DNA of 64,000 bases from Abyssibacter profundi (GTDB lineage: Bacteria > Pseudomonadota > Gammaproteobacteria > Nevskiales > OUC007), in NCBI RefSeq assembly GCF_003151135.1, contig NZ_QEQK01000002.1:156972-220971 (forward strand), given 5' to 3'. The notes beneath the pieces were generated by a model. It saw only the letters and a program-made list of their open reading frames with translations. It did no database searches and was not told the DNA's origin. Shown piece after piece: positions 11,615-21,412 of the stretch; positions within the stretch are counted from its first letter, which is position 1; every line of letters starts with the position of its first letter. The position numbers were made by a program, and so were the translations under genes.

Positions 11615-12811
11615 GTGAAGGATCACTTCCAGCGCATCGAGCGCCTCCCTCCCTACGTCTTCAACATTGTTGGCCAGCTCAAGCAGGAGGCGCGAGCCCG
11701 CGGCGAGGACATCATTGATTTCGGCATGGGCAATCCGGATCGCCCAACGCCGCAACATATCGTCGACAAGCTCACGGAAGCCGCGCAGCGTGGCGACACG
11801 CATCGGTACTCGGTGTCGCGAGGCGTGCCGAGGCTGCGCAAGGCGATTTGCGACTGGTACCTGCGTCGCTTTGATGTGGAGTTGGATCCCGAATCCGAGG
11901 CCATCGTCACGATCGGATCCAAGGAGGGTTTGGCACATCTGGCGTTGGCCTGTTTGGGGCCCGGCGACGTGGTGCTGGTGCCTAATCCTGCGTATCCCAT
12001 CCATCCTTACGGCGTCGTCATCGCCGGTGCAGATGTGCGGCACGTGCATCTGAGCAATGACACCGACGAGTTCTTCGTGGAGCTCGAGCGCGCGCTGCGC
12101 GAGTCCTGGCCGGCGCCGAAGATGATGTTGCTGAACTTTCCGGCCAACCCCACCGCCATGTGCGTGGATCTGGCGTTTTTCGAGCGTGTGGTGGAGATTG
12201 CCCGCGAGTTTGATTTGTGGATCGTTCAGGATCTGGCCTACGCGGAACTCTGCTACGACGGCTACAAAGCGCCGTCGATTCTGCAGGTGCCGGGTGCCAA
12301 GGATGTCGCGGTCGAGTCGTACTCACTGTCCAAGACCTACAACATGCCGGGCTGGCGTGTCGGTTTCATGTGCGGCAACCCGCAACTCATCGCCGCCCTG
12401 GGGCGGATGAAGTCTTATTTGGACTACGGCATGTTCACGCCCATCCAGGTGGCGGCGATTGCGGCGCTGAATGGCCCCCAGGACTGTGTGGAGGAGATAC
12501 GCCAGACCTACAAGTCGCGCCGTGATGTGTTGTGCGATGGCTTGGCCAGCGCAGGGTGGGTGGTGGATCGGCCGAAGGCCACCATGTTCGTCTGGGGCCG
12601 TATTCCGGAGGAGTATCGCCATCTCGGCTCGCTGGAATTCTCCAAATTGTTGTTAACCGAGGCCAAGGTGGCGGTGTCCCCGGGCATCGGGTTTGGCCAC
12701 CACGGCGACGAGTACGTCCGCTTCGGCCTGATTGAAAATGAACATCGAACACGGCAGGCGGTACGGGGTATCCGCCGACTGCTGCGTGACGGCAAGGGAT
12801 CGAAGGAATGA
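11615..12811 (+). CDS. alaC: aminotransferase AlaC-like (class I/II, PLP-dependent)
   Basis: A 398-residue fold-type I aminotransferase resembling AlaC (glutamate-pyruvate aminotransferase). Motifs: [44 protein letters not shown], the PLP lysine in [14 protein letters not shown], and RFGLIEN near the end. The start is GTG. It overlaps hom by 4 nt (ATGA) and heads an alaC-hom-thrC operon. Co-transcription with homoserine dehydrogenase suggests a role in amino-acid supply; the exact donor and acceptor are inferred, not shown. Confidence 0.88.
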   Translation: MKDHFQRIERLPPYVFNIVGQLKQEARARGEDIIDFGMGNPDRPTPQHIVDKLTEAAQRGDTHRYSVSRGVPRLRKAICDWYLRRFDVELDPESEAIVTIGSKEGLAHLALACLGPGDVVLVPNPAYPIHPYGVVIAGADVRHVHLSNDTDEFFVELERALRESWPAPKMMLLNFPANPTAMCVDLAFFERVVEIAREFDLWIVQDLAYAELCYDGYKAPSILQVPGAKDVAVESYSLSKTYNMPGWRVGFMCGNPQLIAALGRMKSYLDYGMFTPIQVAAIAALNGPQDCVEEIRQTYKSRRDVLCDGLASAGWVVDRPKATMFVWGRIPEEYRHLGSLEFSKLLLTEAKVAVSPGIGFGHHGDEYVRFGLIENEHRTRQAVRGIRRLLRDGKGSKE

Positions 12812-14109
12812 AAGAACTGAAACTGGGCCTGCTGGGTCTGGGAACGGTGGGTGGCGGCGTGCTCACGCTGCTGGCGCGCAATGGCGAGGCCATCGCCCGG
12901 CGGGCGGGGCGACCGGTTCGCGTTGTGGCAGCCGCGGTTCGCGATGTATCCAAGCCCCGACCCGGGGCCGAAGGCGTTCACCTGAGCGAGGATATCGATG
13001 CGGTCATCGACCATCCCGACGTTGATGTCGTGCTGGAGCTCATGGGCGGGACCGATGCCGCGCGTGACGCGGTGGAACGTGCCCTGCGCGCCGGCAAGCC
13101 CGTGGTCACGGCCAACAAGGCGCTGATCGCGTTACATGGTCAGGCTTTGTTCGACCTGGCGTCCGAGGCCGGGACCACCTTGTCCTATGAGGCCGCCGTG
13201 GCAGGGGGGATTCCGTTGATCAAGGCCCTGCGCGAAGGGCTGGCCGCGAACCGTGTGCACAGCATCGCGGGCATCATCAATGGCACCTGCAATTACATTC
13301 TCACGGAGATGTCGCAGACGGGCGCTGCATTCGAGGACGTGCTGGCCGAGGCCCAGCGACTGGGCTATGCCGAGGCTGATCCGACCTTTGACGTCGGTGG
13401 CATCGATGCCGCACACAAACTGACGATCCTCGCATCCATCGCCTTTGGCATACCGCTGTCATTCGACAAAGTGACCACCGATGGAATCGGCTCCGTGACC
13501 GCCGAGGATCTGGCCTACGCCCGGGAACTGGGTTACCGCATCAAGCCGCTGGCCATCGCCCGCCGTCAGGAGCAGGGTGTGGAGTTGCGTGTGCATCCAA
13601 CGCTGGTGCCGGAGAAGGATTTGCTCGCCAACGTCAACGGCGTGCTCAACGCCGTCGTGGTACGTGCCGATGCCGCGTCTCCCACCGGGTATTTCGGGCC
13701 GGGTGCGGGCGCAGAGGCCACGGCATCGGCCGTGCTGGCCGATGTGGTGGATTTGGCGCGGCGCAGCACGGGCACCGACATGCCCGCCCTGGGGCAGGCG
13801 ACCGATGCCTCGGATGCCCTGGCACCACTGGCCATCGACGAAGCGGTTTGCGCACATTACTTGCGCCTGCGGGTGGCGGACACGCCGGGGGTCTTGAAAT
13901 CGATTTCCGGCGTCCTGGCCGAGCACGCAATCAGCATCGAGGCCATCGTGCAGAAAGAGCTGCAAACGCCAGGCGGCACAACGACAGTCATTATTCTCAC
14001 CCAGCCCGTACCTGAGCGCGTTGCCGTGGCCGCCTGCGAGCAAATGGCGGCGCTGCCGGCGATTTCCGATTCCATCCATCGCATCCGCGTGGAGCATTTT
14101 GATGACTAA
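12808..14109 (+). CDS. hom: homoserine dehydrogenase
   Basis: Hom reduces aspartate semialdehyde to homoserine, the branch point to threonine and methionine. The 433-residue monofunctional form has an N-terminal NAD(P)-binding motif [13 protein letters not shown], the [12 protein letters not shown] segment, the catalytic core [20 protein letters not shown] and [10 protein letters not shown]-terminal ACT domain (about residues 350-430, [19 protein letters not shown]) probably gives threonine feedback control. It overlaps alaC by 4 nt and thrC by 8 nt. Confidence 0.96.
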   Translation: MKELKLGLLGLGTVGGGVLTLLARNGEAIARRAGRPVRVVAAAVRDVSKPRPGAEGVHLSEDIDAVIDHPDVDVVLELMGGTDAARDAVERALRAGKPVVTANKALIALHGQALFDLASEAGTTLSYEAAVAGGIPLIKALREGLAANRVHSIAGIINGTCNYILTEMSQTGAAFEDVLAEAQRLGYAEADPTFDVGGIDAAHKLTILASIAFGIPLSFDKVTTDGIGSVTAEDLAYARELGYRIKPLAIARRQEQGVELRVHPTLVPEKDLLANVNGVLNAVVVRADAASPTGYFGPGAGAEATASAVLADVVDLARRSTGTDMPALGQATDASDALAPLAIDEAVCAHYLRLRVADTPGVLKSISGVLAEHAISIEAIVQKELQTPGGTTTVIILTQPVPERVAVAACEQMAALPAISDSIHRIRVEHFDD

Positions 14110-15220
14110 GACCATTCCGCTGGGCCTGATCGACCGTTATCGGGACCGACTGCCGATTGGCGCAGACACCCCGGCTGTGACCCTGGGCGAGGGCAGCACA
14201 CCGCTGATTCCGCTCAAGCGCCTGGGCCAGCCCTGTCAGGTGTACGTCAAGTTCGAAGGTCTGAATCCCACAGGCAGTTTCAAGGATCGCGGGATGACCA
14301 TGGCCGTGACGCGGGCCGCCGAACTGGGCGCCCAGGCCGTAATCTGCGCGTCCACCGGCAATACCTCGGCCGCTGCCGCAGCCTATGCGGCACGGGCCGG
14401 CATGCAGGCTTTTGTGCTCATCCCGGAAGGCAAGATCGCCAGGGGCAAGCTGGCGCAGGCGGTGATGCATGGCGCACGCATCCTGCAGATTCGCGGCAAT
14501 TTCGACGACGGTATGTCGCTGGTCAAGGAAGTGGCCGAGCAGCTACCGATTACCATCGTCAACTCGGTGAACCCGTATCGGCTGCAGGGCCAGAAGACGG
14601 CCGCCTTCGAGATCATCGAAGCGCTGGGGCAGGCGCCGGATGTGCACTGCCTGCCGGTCGGCAATGCCGGCAATATCACGGCCCATTGGATTGGCTACAC
14701 CGAGGCCACTGGCTGCGGAACGAAAGCCTGTAGCTTCTGCGAAGGGGACTGCGGCCAACTCCAGGCCCCGATGACGGATCAGCGACCCACGATGGTGGGC
14801 TACCAGGCGAATGGCTCCGCGCCGTTTCTTCGCGGCGCTCCCGTGGCACAGCCGGATACCGTCGCGACCGCGATTCGTATCGGCAATCCCCAGAGCTGGG
14901 ATGCAGCCCATATCGTGCAAGCAGAGTCCGGTGGCTGGTTCGATGAGCTCAGCGACCAGGAGATTCTGAACACCCAGCGGCGACTGGCCAGCGAGGAAGG
15001 TGTGTTCTGTGAGCCGGCGTCTGCAGCCTCCCTGGCCGGTGCGCTACGAGACATCGAATCCGGCCGGATCGCGGCGGGTAGCACGGTGGTGTGCACGCTG
15101 ACCGGCCACGGATTGAAGGACCCGGATATCGCGGCGGAACATGTCGCCGGTGCCAGCGAAACCATCGACGCGACGCTCGGCGCCGTGGAGCAGGCACTGG
15201 GCGCCTCGCTGGACGCTTGA
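14102..15220 (+). CDS. thrC: threonine synthase with a four-cysteine insertion
   Basis: ThrC converts O-phosphohomoserine to threonine with PLP. This is the short type (372 residues). It shows [15 protein letters not shown], the PLP lysine Lys61 in [29 protein letters not shown] and the phosphate-binding PVGNAGNIT. Between GYTEA and RPTMVGYQA it carries an extra segment with Cys205, Cys210, Cys213 and Cys217 (C-x4-C-x2-C-x3-C), which looks like a metal or Fe-S site. ATG 14102 matches the family; the frame is also open upstream to 14021 inside hom. The stop overlaps recJ (TTGA). Confidence 0.94.
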   Translation: MTKTIPLGLIDRYRDRLPIGADTPAVTLGEGSTPLIPLKRLGQPCQVYVKFEGLNPTGSFKDRGMTMAVTRAAELGAQAVICASTGNTSAAAAAYAARAGMQAFVLIPEGKIARGKLAQAVMHGARILQIRGNFDDGMSLVKEVAEQLPITIVNSVNPYRLQGQKTAAFEIIEALGQAPDVHCLPVGNAGNITAHWIGYTEATGCGTKACSFCEGDCGQLQAPMTDQRPTMVGYQANGSAPFLRGAPVAQPDTVATAIRIGNPQSWDAAHIVQAESGGWFDELSDQEILNTQRRLASEEGVFCEPASAASLAGALRDIESGRIAAGSTVVCTLTGHGLKDPDIAAEHVAGASETIDATLGAVEQALGASLDA

Positions 15221-16914
15221 GCGAGCGTATCTGGCGAGCGCGGCCACCGGTCGACACCAGCCACCTACCGCGACATCTGCACCCGGTCGTGCGCCGGGTC
15301 TATGCCGCGCGTGGTATGCGTGTGCAGCAGGAGGCTGACCTGCGTCTGCAACATCTGCTGCGACCCGACACGCTTAGCCATCTCGAATCGGCGGCCCGCC
15401 TAGTTGCTGACAGCCTGTCTGCCGGGCATCGCATTGCCATCGCGGGTGATTTTGATGCCGATGGGGCCACGGCCAGTGCGGTCTGCGTGCGCGGCCTCAA
15501 GGCCCTGGGTGCTGCCCAGGTTCAGGCCTTTGTTCCCGACCGCTTCCGATTCGGATACGGCCTGTCGCCGGCGCTTGTGGCCGAGATGGCCGACTATGCG
15601 CCGCAGTTGTTGATCACGGTCGACAACGGTATTTCCAGTCATGCCGGTGTCGAGGCAGCCAAGCAGGCGGGGATGCGGGTGGTGGTGACCGATCATCATC
15701 TAGCGCCCGAGACACTGCCCGCCGCTGATGCCATCGTAAACCCCAATCAGCCGGGTGATCAGTTCGCCAGCAAGGCCTTGTGCGGCGTGGGCGTGGCTTT
15801 TTACCTGCTGTCGGCGGTGCGACGTGTGCTATCCGAGCGCCGGGAGCAGGAGTTGCCGAAGCTGGCGCAGTTTCTTGATCTGGTCGCGCTGGGCACCGTC
15901 GCTGATGTGGTGACGCTGGATCACAACAACCGCATTTTGATCGAGCAGGGACTGCGCCGTATCCGCGCCGGGCGGGCAGCGCCGGGCATCCTCGCGTTGC
16001 TCGATTTGGCGGGCCGGGACTACACCCGGGCCACGGCACAGGATTTGGCGTTTGCGGTGGCTCCGCGGCTCAACGCTGCGGGTCGTCTGGATGATATGAG
16101 CGTCGGTATCCGCTGCCTGCTGGCGGATGATCCGATGGAGGCGCGCGGACTCGCCGCCCAGCTGGACGCGCTGAATCGAGAACGCCGGCAGATCCAGGAC
16201 AGCATGCACGCCGATGCCTTGGATGACCTTGCGTCACTGACGGTGGACAGCCCTCAGGTCGGCCTGGTGGTGACGCGTCCGGATTGGCACGAGGGCGTCG
16301 TCGGTCTGGTGGCGTCCAAGGTGAAGGAGGCCCGTCACCGGCCGGTGGTGGCCTTTGCCCCGTCAGCAGCAGACGCCGGCATGCTAAAGGGTTCGGCCCG
16401 CTCCATTCCCGGGTTTCACATGCGCGACGCGCTGGCCGAGATCGACGCCGCGACACCCGATCTGATCGACAAGTTTGGTGGCCATGCCATGGCGGCCGGC
16501 CTGAGCCTGCCTGAAGCGGCGCTGGACGCGTTCTCGCAGGCATTCGACGCCGTTGCACGCCGACATCTCAGCGAAGAGCAACTCGCCGATGTTTGGCTGA
16601 CAGACGGTGAGTTGGCCGATAGCGAGCTGACCCTGGAGACGGCGACCGCATTGGAGGCTGCCGGACCCTGGGGGCAGGGATTTGAGGCGCCTCTATTCGA
16701 AGGGCGATTCCGGCTTATGGACCAGCGTGTGGTTGGCGAGCGGCACGTGAAGCTACGGCTGGCCGGGACCTCCGGGGTGGAAATCGGGGGGATTGCCTTT
16801 AATACCGAGCCCCAGCCTGGCGACGCCGTCGAGGTGCTATATCGGTTGGAGGCCAACGAGTTCCGTGGCTATATCAATCCGCAGCTTGTGATCGAGGATT
16901 GGCGTCCGGCGTAG
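15217..16914 (+). CDS. recJ: single-stranded-DNA-specific 5'-3' exonuclease RecJ
   Basis: RecJ degrades 5'-ended single strands in RecF-pathway recombination, base excision and mismatch repair. At 565 residues it has the usual length. Visible motifs are [49 protein letters not shown] (DHH) and GVGVAF. The DHHA1 half carries [18 protein letters not shown] and [13 protein letters not shown]. The TTG start at 15217 overlaps the thrC stop; a frame open to 15091 is rejected because it runs through thrC. Confidence 0.93.
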   Translation: MSERIWRARPPVDTSHLPRHLHPVVRRVYAARGMRVQQEADLRLQHLLRPDTLSHLESAARLVADSLSAGHRIAIAGDFDADGATASAVCVRGLKALGAAQVQAFVPDRFRFGYGLSPALVAEMADYAPQLLITVDNGISSHAGVEAAKQAGMRVVVTDHHLAPETLPAADAIVNPNQPGDQFASKALCGVGVAFYLLSAVRRVLSERREQELPKLAQFLDLVALGTVADVVTLDHNNRILIEQGLRRIRAGRAAPGILALLDLAGRDYTRATAQDLAFAVAPRLNAAGRLDDMSVGIRCLLADDPMEARGLAAQLDALNRERRQIQDSMHADALDDLASLTVDSPQVGLVVTRPDWHEGVVGLVASKVKEARHRPVVAFAPSAADAGMLKGSARSIPGFHMRDALAEIDAATPDLIDKFGGHAMAAGLSLPEAALDAFSQAFDAVARRHLSEEQLADVWLTDGELADSELTLETATALEAAGPWGQGFEAPLFEGRFRLMDQRVVGERHVKLRLAGTSGVEIGGIAFNTEPQPGDAVEVLYRLEANEFRGYINPQLVIEDWRPA

Positions 16915-16925
16915 CCGGCTGTTGA

Positions 16926-19900
16926 TCAGGAATGCGTGCCGGTCGACTGGCTCGCTGCCTGCTGTGTTTGCAATTCGAACAGCAGCGGGGCTGGCCGCCC
17001 GACAATAAAGCCCTGGATGTAGTCAACGCCTAACTCGGTGAGCGGCGTGCGTGCGGCTGGATTGTCGACCTTGCCGGCAATGACCTTGGCCTTGAGTTCG
17101 CGTAGCACCCGGATGACCGCCTCCAGCGCCACGCGATCGACGCGCTCTCCCGCAGCTCGGTGCGACAGCGACTGATCCAGTTTGACGAAGTCAAAGCGCA
17201 GCGCCTTCAGCAGTTCGGCGCCGTCCATGCCCGAGTGGAAGTTGTCCAGCACAAAGCGGCAGCCGATGGGGCGTAGGGCCGACAGCAGCTCGTGGGTCTC
17301 TACGCGGTGACGGATCGCCGCCGATTCGTCGATTTCGAAGCAGACCCGGCTGGCGGGCAGGGCGGCCGCGTCGAACTCCTGGAGTACAAAGTCCAGGAAT
17401 TTGGGGTCGCGCAGCGAGGCGGTGGACAGGTTGATGGCGAAGAACTGATCGCCATCCAGTGCGGCTTGATCCGAGACATGCTCCAGTAGCTGATGCAGCA
17501 CGTAGCGGTCGATTTCGGAGGCCAGACCCGCCCGAACCGCGGCCGGCATGAACGCCGAAGGCGCAGCCCAGAATCCCTCTTCGTCCTCGAGTGAAACATG
17601 GACTTCGACCCCGGACGCCAGGCCATGGGCAAGCGGGGCGATGGTCTGCGACATCAGGTGGAACAGGCCTTGGTCCAGGCCGGTTCGCAGGCGGTCCACC
17701 CAGACGGCATCGGAATTCGAGGCGTCTGTCTGGCGCTCTTCGACACGGTAGCGCCGAATGACATTGCCCCCGACCGCCTTGGCTGACTGCACGGCGCTTT
17801 CGGCGCGTCTCAGCAACTCCATGGACGTGCCAGCACCGGGGTCGACCTTGACCAGGCCGATGCTGAATTCGGCGGCCACATTCTGTCCCTCCCACCGGAA
17901 GGGATTGCGATTGGCTGCGCGCCGCAGCACCTCGGCCTGTGCCTCGGCGGCATCCAGGGTGGCGTCACGCAGCAAGACCAGCAGCTTGTCTCCACCCAGC
18001 CGGTAGACGCGACCGGCACGGCTGATCTCGCCGGTAAACAAATGGGCTAGGTGGCGGAGCAGTTCCGAGCCTGCCTGTTCTCCGTGAGCGGCGTTGATGC
18101 GGCGCATCTGGTCGATATCGATGAGCATGACCGCATGGCGTCCACCCTCGGTGGCCTGTTCTTCGATGAGGCCGGAAATATCGTCGTCAAAGGCGGAGCG
18201 GGAGAAGAGGCCGGTGAGCGCATCGCGCGATAAATCCACCGACTGCTTGACCTCGGTGGGTCCGGATTCATTGCGCTCGTGGATGGCGACGACCGCGCCA
18301 AGCACCTCGCTGCCTCGCCCGCGCACCGGCGCGATGGTCAGAGCAACGCCTTGGCGGTTCCCTGAGGCGTCTTGCAAGACCATGTCTGCCAGCCGCAGGC
18401 GCTGACCGCCAACCAAGGCCCGGTCGACAATATCTTCGTCGTACGCCGTACCGTTGGCATGGGTGAGCTTGAGCACGCGGGTGATCGACCATCCGCGCAC
18501 CTCCTGGTTGGAACGACCCACCAGCGTTTCAGCCACCGGATTCAGGTAATCGATCTCGCCTTCGCGGTTGGTGGTAATCACACCGTCGGCGATGCACTTG
18601 AGGGTCATTTCCGCGCGTTCGCGGGTGATGGCCAGGTTCTCGACCGCGCTCTTGCGCTCTCCGACTTCCAGCACCAACTGCGTATTGACGGCCTGGGCCT
18701 GTTGCGCGATTTCGCCTAGCAGACGCGAGCGCTGGTTCAGCCAGGCTGCCAGCTCGCCGACCTCGTTTCGGTCTGATTCGTCCAGAGACACGCTCAACGC
18801 TTCTTCCAGACTGTCGGTGCGCTGCAGGGCAGCGACGATCCGCCGCATCGGGTTGAGTACGCGCAGGCGGATCAGGCCGATTAGCAGGACCATCGCGATG
18901 ATCACGAGGCCTACGGTCACGACCAGCGTCTGCGTCACAATATAGTTGGCCCCGGCCAGCTCCTGGCTCGCACTTTCGGCCACGATCAGCCGCCAGCCCG
19001 TTGTGCCCAGCGGGGCGAAGCGGGCAATGCTGTCCGCGCCTAGCTCCGGATCCTTGGGCAAGGCCAGGCGCTGCCAATCGGTGGCCACCTGATCGCGGGT
19101 CCACTGAACGGCTAGCAGGGATTCGGATTCCGCGCGGCCGAGATCGCGGGTGGCGTCGCGTAAGGCGGAGACATCGGTTGCCTGATACCGATCCAGGTCG
19201 ATGGATTGCCGAACGCGGGCTTCCTCAGCCCGGTGAATCGCTAGCGCCAGCGGGCTCAGTCCCGGCGCTTGCTGGCTGAGTTCCGCCAGATTGGCCGCGC
19301 CGGTGGTCAGGGTGTCAATCGCGTCGGTCGCGGCCAGCAGTCGCCCGCTGGCGTCGACGAGCAGGGCATAGCCTCGATTCGTCGCCAGCGCGCTTTGCAG
19401 CATGTCGCCAAGCCGCGAGACGGCGTAGTCCACCGTCACAGCACCGGCAAAGCGCTCGCCCTGGCCAAGCGGCTGAACGCAGGTCACAACGGGACGCTGT
19501 AGCAGCAGGTCGGTGCGGCGACCGGTCCAGGCGCATTGACCTGGCCGGGCATAGCGGGCGAGCGTGAACCAGAGTTCCTGCTGGTAGGTGATGCGATCGG
19601 GCTGGTTAAAGTCGTCGCGGCGTGCAATGCCCGCATCGCTGGCGATCCAGTGGTAGCCGTCGCGCTCACGGCCAGGTGTTAAAACCCCGGCGGCTGGCCA
19701 AAGTCCCAAGCCGACCACTAGACCGTTGGTTCGGCGATACGCGCGCTCCAACAGGCCTTGGCCGAGCGCAGCCAGCGGCTCGCTCGCTGGCCGGCCATTC
19801 TGGACGGCCACGGCCAGGGGTTCGCTGATTCGCGCCGCATCGGACAGTTGCCGTGTCAGGCCGGTTGCGGTCGCCGCGGCGCGCGCCCGAGCGGCGTCTT

Positions 19901-20069
19901 CGGCTTCGGCCACCAGCTCGGAGCCAACCAGTTCCTCGCTTAACCAGACGGCCGCGCAGACCAGCGCAACCAGCAGCAGGCAGGCAACGGCAACCAATTG
20001 GAACTGCAGGCCCGTCCACCAGGGGTGGCGAGCACGCGTTCGAATCGAGTCTGATGTCACCTTCGCCAA
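16926..20069 (-). CDS. membrane sensor with PAS and degenerate GGDEF-EAL domains
   Basis: A 1047-residue protein. Layout: membrane helix at about 23-45, a periplasmic Cache-like sensor (about 46-370), a second membrane helix (about 376-402), HAMP, a coiled segment, PAS (about 480-600), GGDEF (about 615-775) and EAL (about 795-1035). Both output domains have lost key residues: GGDKL at 692-696 for GGDEF, EVH at 822-824 for EAL, DNFH at 942-945 for DDFG, and AGKVD at 998-1002 for AEGVE. It is therefore probably a c-di-GMP receptor or adaptor, as known for FimX and LapD, rather than an enzyme. It lies 101 nt after sufS. Confidence 0.88.
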   Translation of the reverse strand: MAKVTSDSIRTRARHPWWTGLQFQLVAVACLLLVALVCAAVWLSEELVGSELVAEAEDAARARAAATATGLTRQLSDAARISEPLAVAVQNGRPASEPLAALGQGLLERAYRRTNGLVVGLGLWPAAGVLTPGRERDGYHWIASDAGIARRDDFNQPDRITYQQELWFTLARYARPGQCAWTGRRTDLLLQRPVVTCVQPLGQGERFAGAVTVDYAVSRLGDMLQSALATNRGYALLVDASGRLLAATDAIDTLTTGAANLAELSQQAPGLSPLALAIHRAEEARVRQSIDLDRYQATDVSALRDATRDLGRAESESLLAVQWTRDQVATDWQRLALPKDPELGADSIARFAPLGTTGWRLIVAESASQELAGANYIVTQTLVVTVGLVIIAMVLLIGLIRLRVLNPMRRIVAALQRTDSLEEALSVSLDESDRNEVGELAAWLNQRSRLLGEIAQQAQAVNTQLVLEVGERKSAVENLAITRERAEMTLKCIADGVITTNREGEIDYLNPVAETLVGRSNQEVRGWSITRVLKLTHANGTAYDEDIVDRALVGGQRLRLADMVLQDASGNRQGVALTIAPVRGRGSEVLGAVVAIHERNESGPTEVKQSVDLSRDALTGLFSRSAFDDDISGLIEEQATEGGRHAVMLIDIDQMRRINAAHGEQAGSELLRHLAHLFTGEISRAGRVYRLGGDKLLVLLRDATLDAAEAQAEVLRRAANRNPFRWEGQNVAAEFSIGLVKVDPGAGTSMELLRRAESAVQSAKAVGGNVIRRYRVEERQTDASNSDAVWVDRLRTGLDQGLFHLMSQTIAPLAHGLASGVEVHVSLEDEEGFWAAPSAFMPAAVRAGLASEIDRYVLHQLLEHVSDQAALDGDQFFAINLSTASLRDPKFLDFVLQEFDAAALPASRVCFEIDESAAIRHRVETHELLSALRPIGCRFVLDNFHSGMDGAELLKALRFDFVKLDQSLSHRAAGERVDRVALEAVIRVLRELKAKVIAGKVDNPAARTPLTELGVDYIQGFIVGRPAPLLFELQTQQAASQSTGTHS

Positions 20070-20107
20070 CGAGACCCCGCAAGTTTAAAAAAATGGCAGA
20101 ACAGCCG

Positions 20108-20136
20108 AGTGTAGGTGGCTAACGCCCGGAATCCAA
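20108..20136 (-). promoter_or_regulatory. candidate promoter for the GGDEF-EAL gene
   Basis: On the minus strand, TTGGAT (20136-20131) and TACACT (20113-20108) are separated by exactly 17 nt, about 40 nt before the start codon. This suggests transcription independent of suf. Confidence 0.4.
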
Positions 20137-20147
20137 TAAACTTGAGC

Positions 20148-20167
20148 GATGGGCGGTGTCGCCCATC
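20148..20167 (-). terminator. hairpin after sufS, probable suf operon terminator
   Basis: GATGGGCG, a 4-nt loop and CGCCCATC form a perfect 8-bp stem 3 nt after the sufS stop. The sequence downstream on the minus strand is GCTCAAGTTTATT, a weak T-tract only. Confidence 0.45.
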
Positions 20168-20170
20168 AGC

Positions 20171-21412
20171 TTAGCGAAGAATCTCGGCAGCGATTTCGGT
20201 TGCAGCGATAAGTTGTTGAATGTCCTCAAGGCTGTTGTAGCACGCCATGGACGCGCGCACCGTGCCCGGGACGCCGAATTTCGCCATGGTTGGCATGGCG
20301 CAATGATGTCCGGTTCGAACGGCGACACCCGATTGGTCGATGAGTGTGGCCAGATCCTGTGGGTGTACGCCATCGATGACGAAGGACACGATGGGCGCCT
20401 TGTCGGCAGCGGTTCCGATGAGCCGCAGTCCCTGGATTTGCTGTAGCCCCTCGGTTGCCGCGTGCAGCAACACTTGCTCGTGGGTCAGCAGCGCCGCGTG
20501 ATCCAGGGCATCAAACCACTCGATCGCGGCGGCCAGGCCGATGGCGCCTGCGATGTTGGGCGTTCCGGCCTCGAACTTGTAAGGGAGTTCGTTCCAGGTG
20601 CTGGCTTCCAGCGTGACGGTTTCAATCATCTCGCCGCCGCCGTGCCACGGCGCCAGACGATCCAGCCACTCCGTGGTTCCGATCAACGCCCCGATGCCTG
20701 TGGGGCCGTAGGCCTTATGACCAGAGAGCGCGACGAAATCCGCATTCCAGGCCTGGACGTCCATGCGCTGATGCACCGTCGCCTGTGCCGCATCAATGAG
20801 TACAGCAGCGCCGGCTGCGTGGGCGGCATCGACCAGTTGGCGGACGGGATGAATGGTGCCCAGGGCATTGGAACAGGCAGCGACCGACATCAGCTTGACG
20901 CCCTCTAACAGGGCATCAAGATCACTCAGGTCAAGCGTTCCATCTTCCGCAAGCGGAATCCAGCGCAGCGTGGCGCCAGAGCGCTGGCAGGCCAGCTGCC
21001 AGGGCACGATGTTGGAGTGGTGCTCCAGTTCTGAGATCAGCACGGCATCGCCGGGTCCGAGCTCGGTCTGGGCGAAGCACTGAGCGACCAGGTTAATCGC
21101 CTCGGTCGTGCCACGCGTCCAGACCACCTCGCGGCGATCACGTGCATTCACGAAACGGGCGAGCCGGTCGCGAGCAGATTCGTAGCGTTCGGTCGCCCGC
21201 TCGGCCAGGGTGTGCAGACCACGATGCACGTTGGCGTTGTCGTGCCTGTAGTAGTGATCCACCGCTTCCAGCACGGCCAGCGGTTTCTGCGTGGTCGCGG
21301 CATTATCGAGATAGGCCAGACGGCGACCCCGGACCTGCTGATCGAGCACGGGGAAATCCCGGCGGATCTGCTCGACATCCAAACCTGACCCGTTGGCAGC
21401 CACTGCACTCAC
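20171..21412 (-). CDS. sufS: cysteine desulfurase SufS
   Basis: SufS takes sulfur from cysteine as a persulfide for Fe-S cluster assembly. The 413-residue group II enzyme shows LDNAATTQKPLAVLEAV, the PLP lysine Lys233 in LSGHKAYGPTGIG, and the active-site Cys371 in RTGHHCAMP. It is the last suf gene here and overlaps sufD by 4 nt. No sufE or sufU follows, so the sulfur acceptor must be encoded elsewhere. Confidence 0.95.
   Translation of the reverse strand: MSAVAANGSGLDVEQIRRDFPVLDQQVRGRRLAYLDNAATTQKPLAVLEAVDHYYRHDNANVHRGLHTLAERATERYESARDRLARFVNARDRREVVWTRGTTEAINLVAQCFAQTELGPGDAVLISELEHHSNIVPWQLACQRSGATLRWIPLAEDGTLDLSDLDALLEGVKLMSVAACSNALGTIHPVRQLVDAAHAAGAAVLIDAAQATVHQRMDVQAWNADFVALSGHKAYGPTGIGALIGTTEWLDRLAPWHGGGEMIETVTLEASTWNELPYKFEAGTPNIAGAIGLAAAIEWFDALDHAALLTHEQVLLHAATEGLQQIQGLRLIGTAADKAPIVSFVIDGVHPQDLATLIDQSGVAVRTGHHCAMPTMAKFGVPGTVRASMACYNSLEDIQQLIAATEIAAEILR

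Noticed and set aside
14021-14101. N-terminal extension of thrC
   Set aside because: Overlaps hom over 80 nt, and the family's N terminus starts at 14102.
15091-15216. N-terminal extension of recJ
   Set aside because: Runs out of frame through thrC; the TTG at 15217 gives the normal RecJ length.
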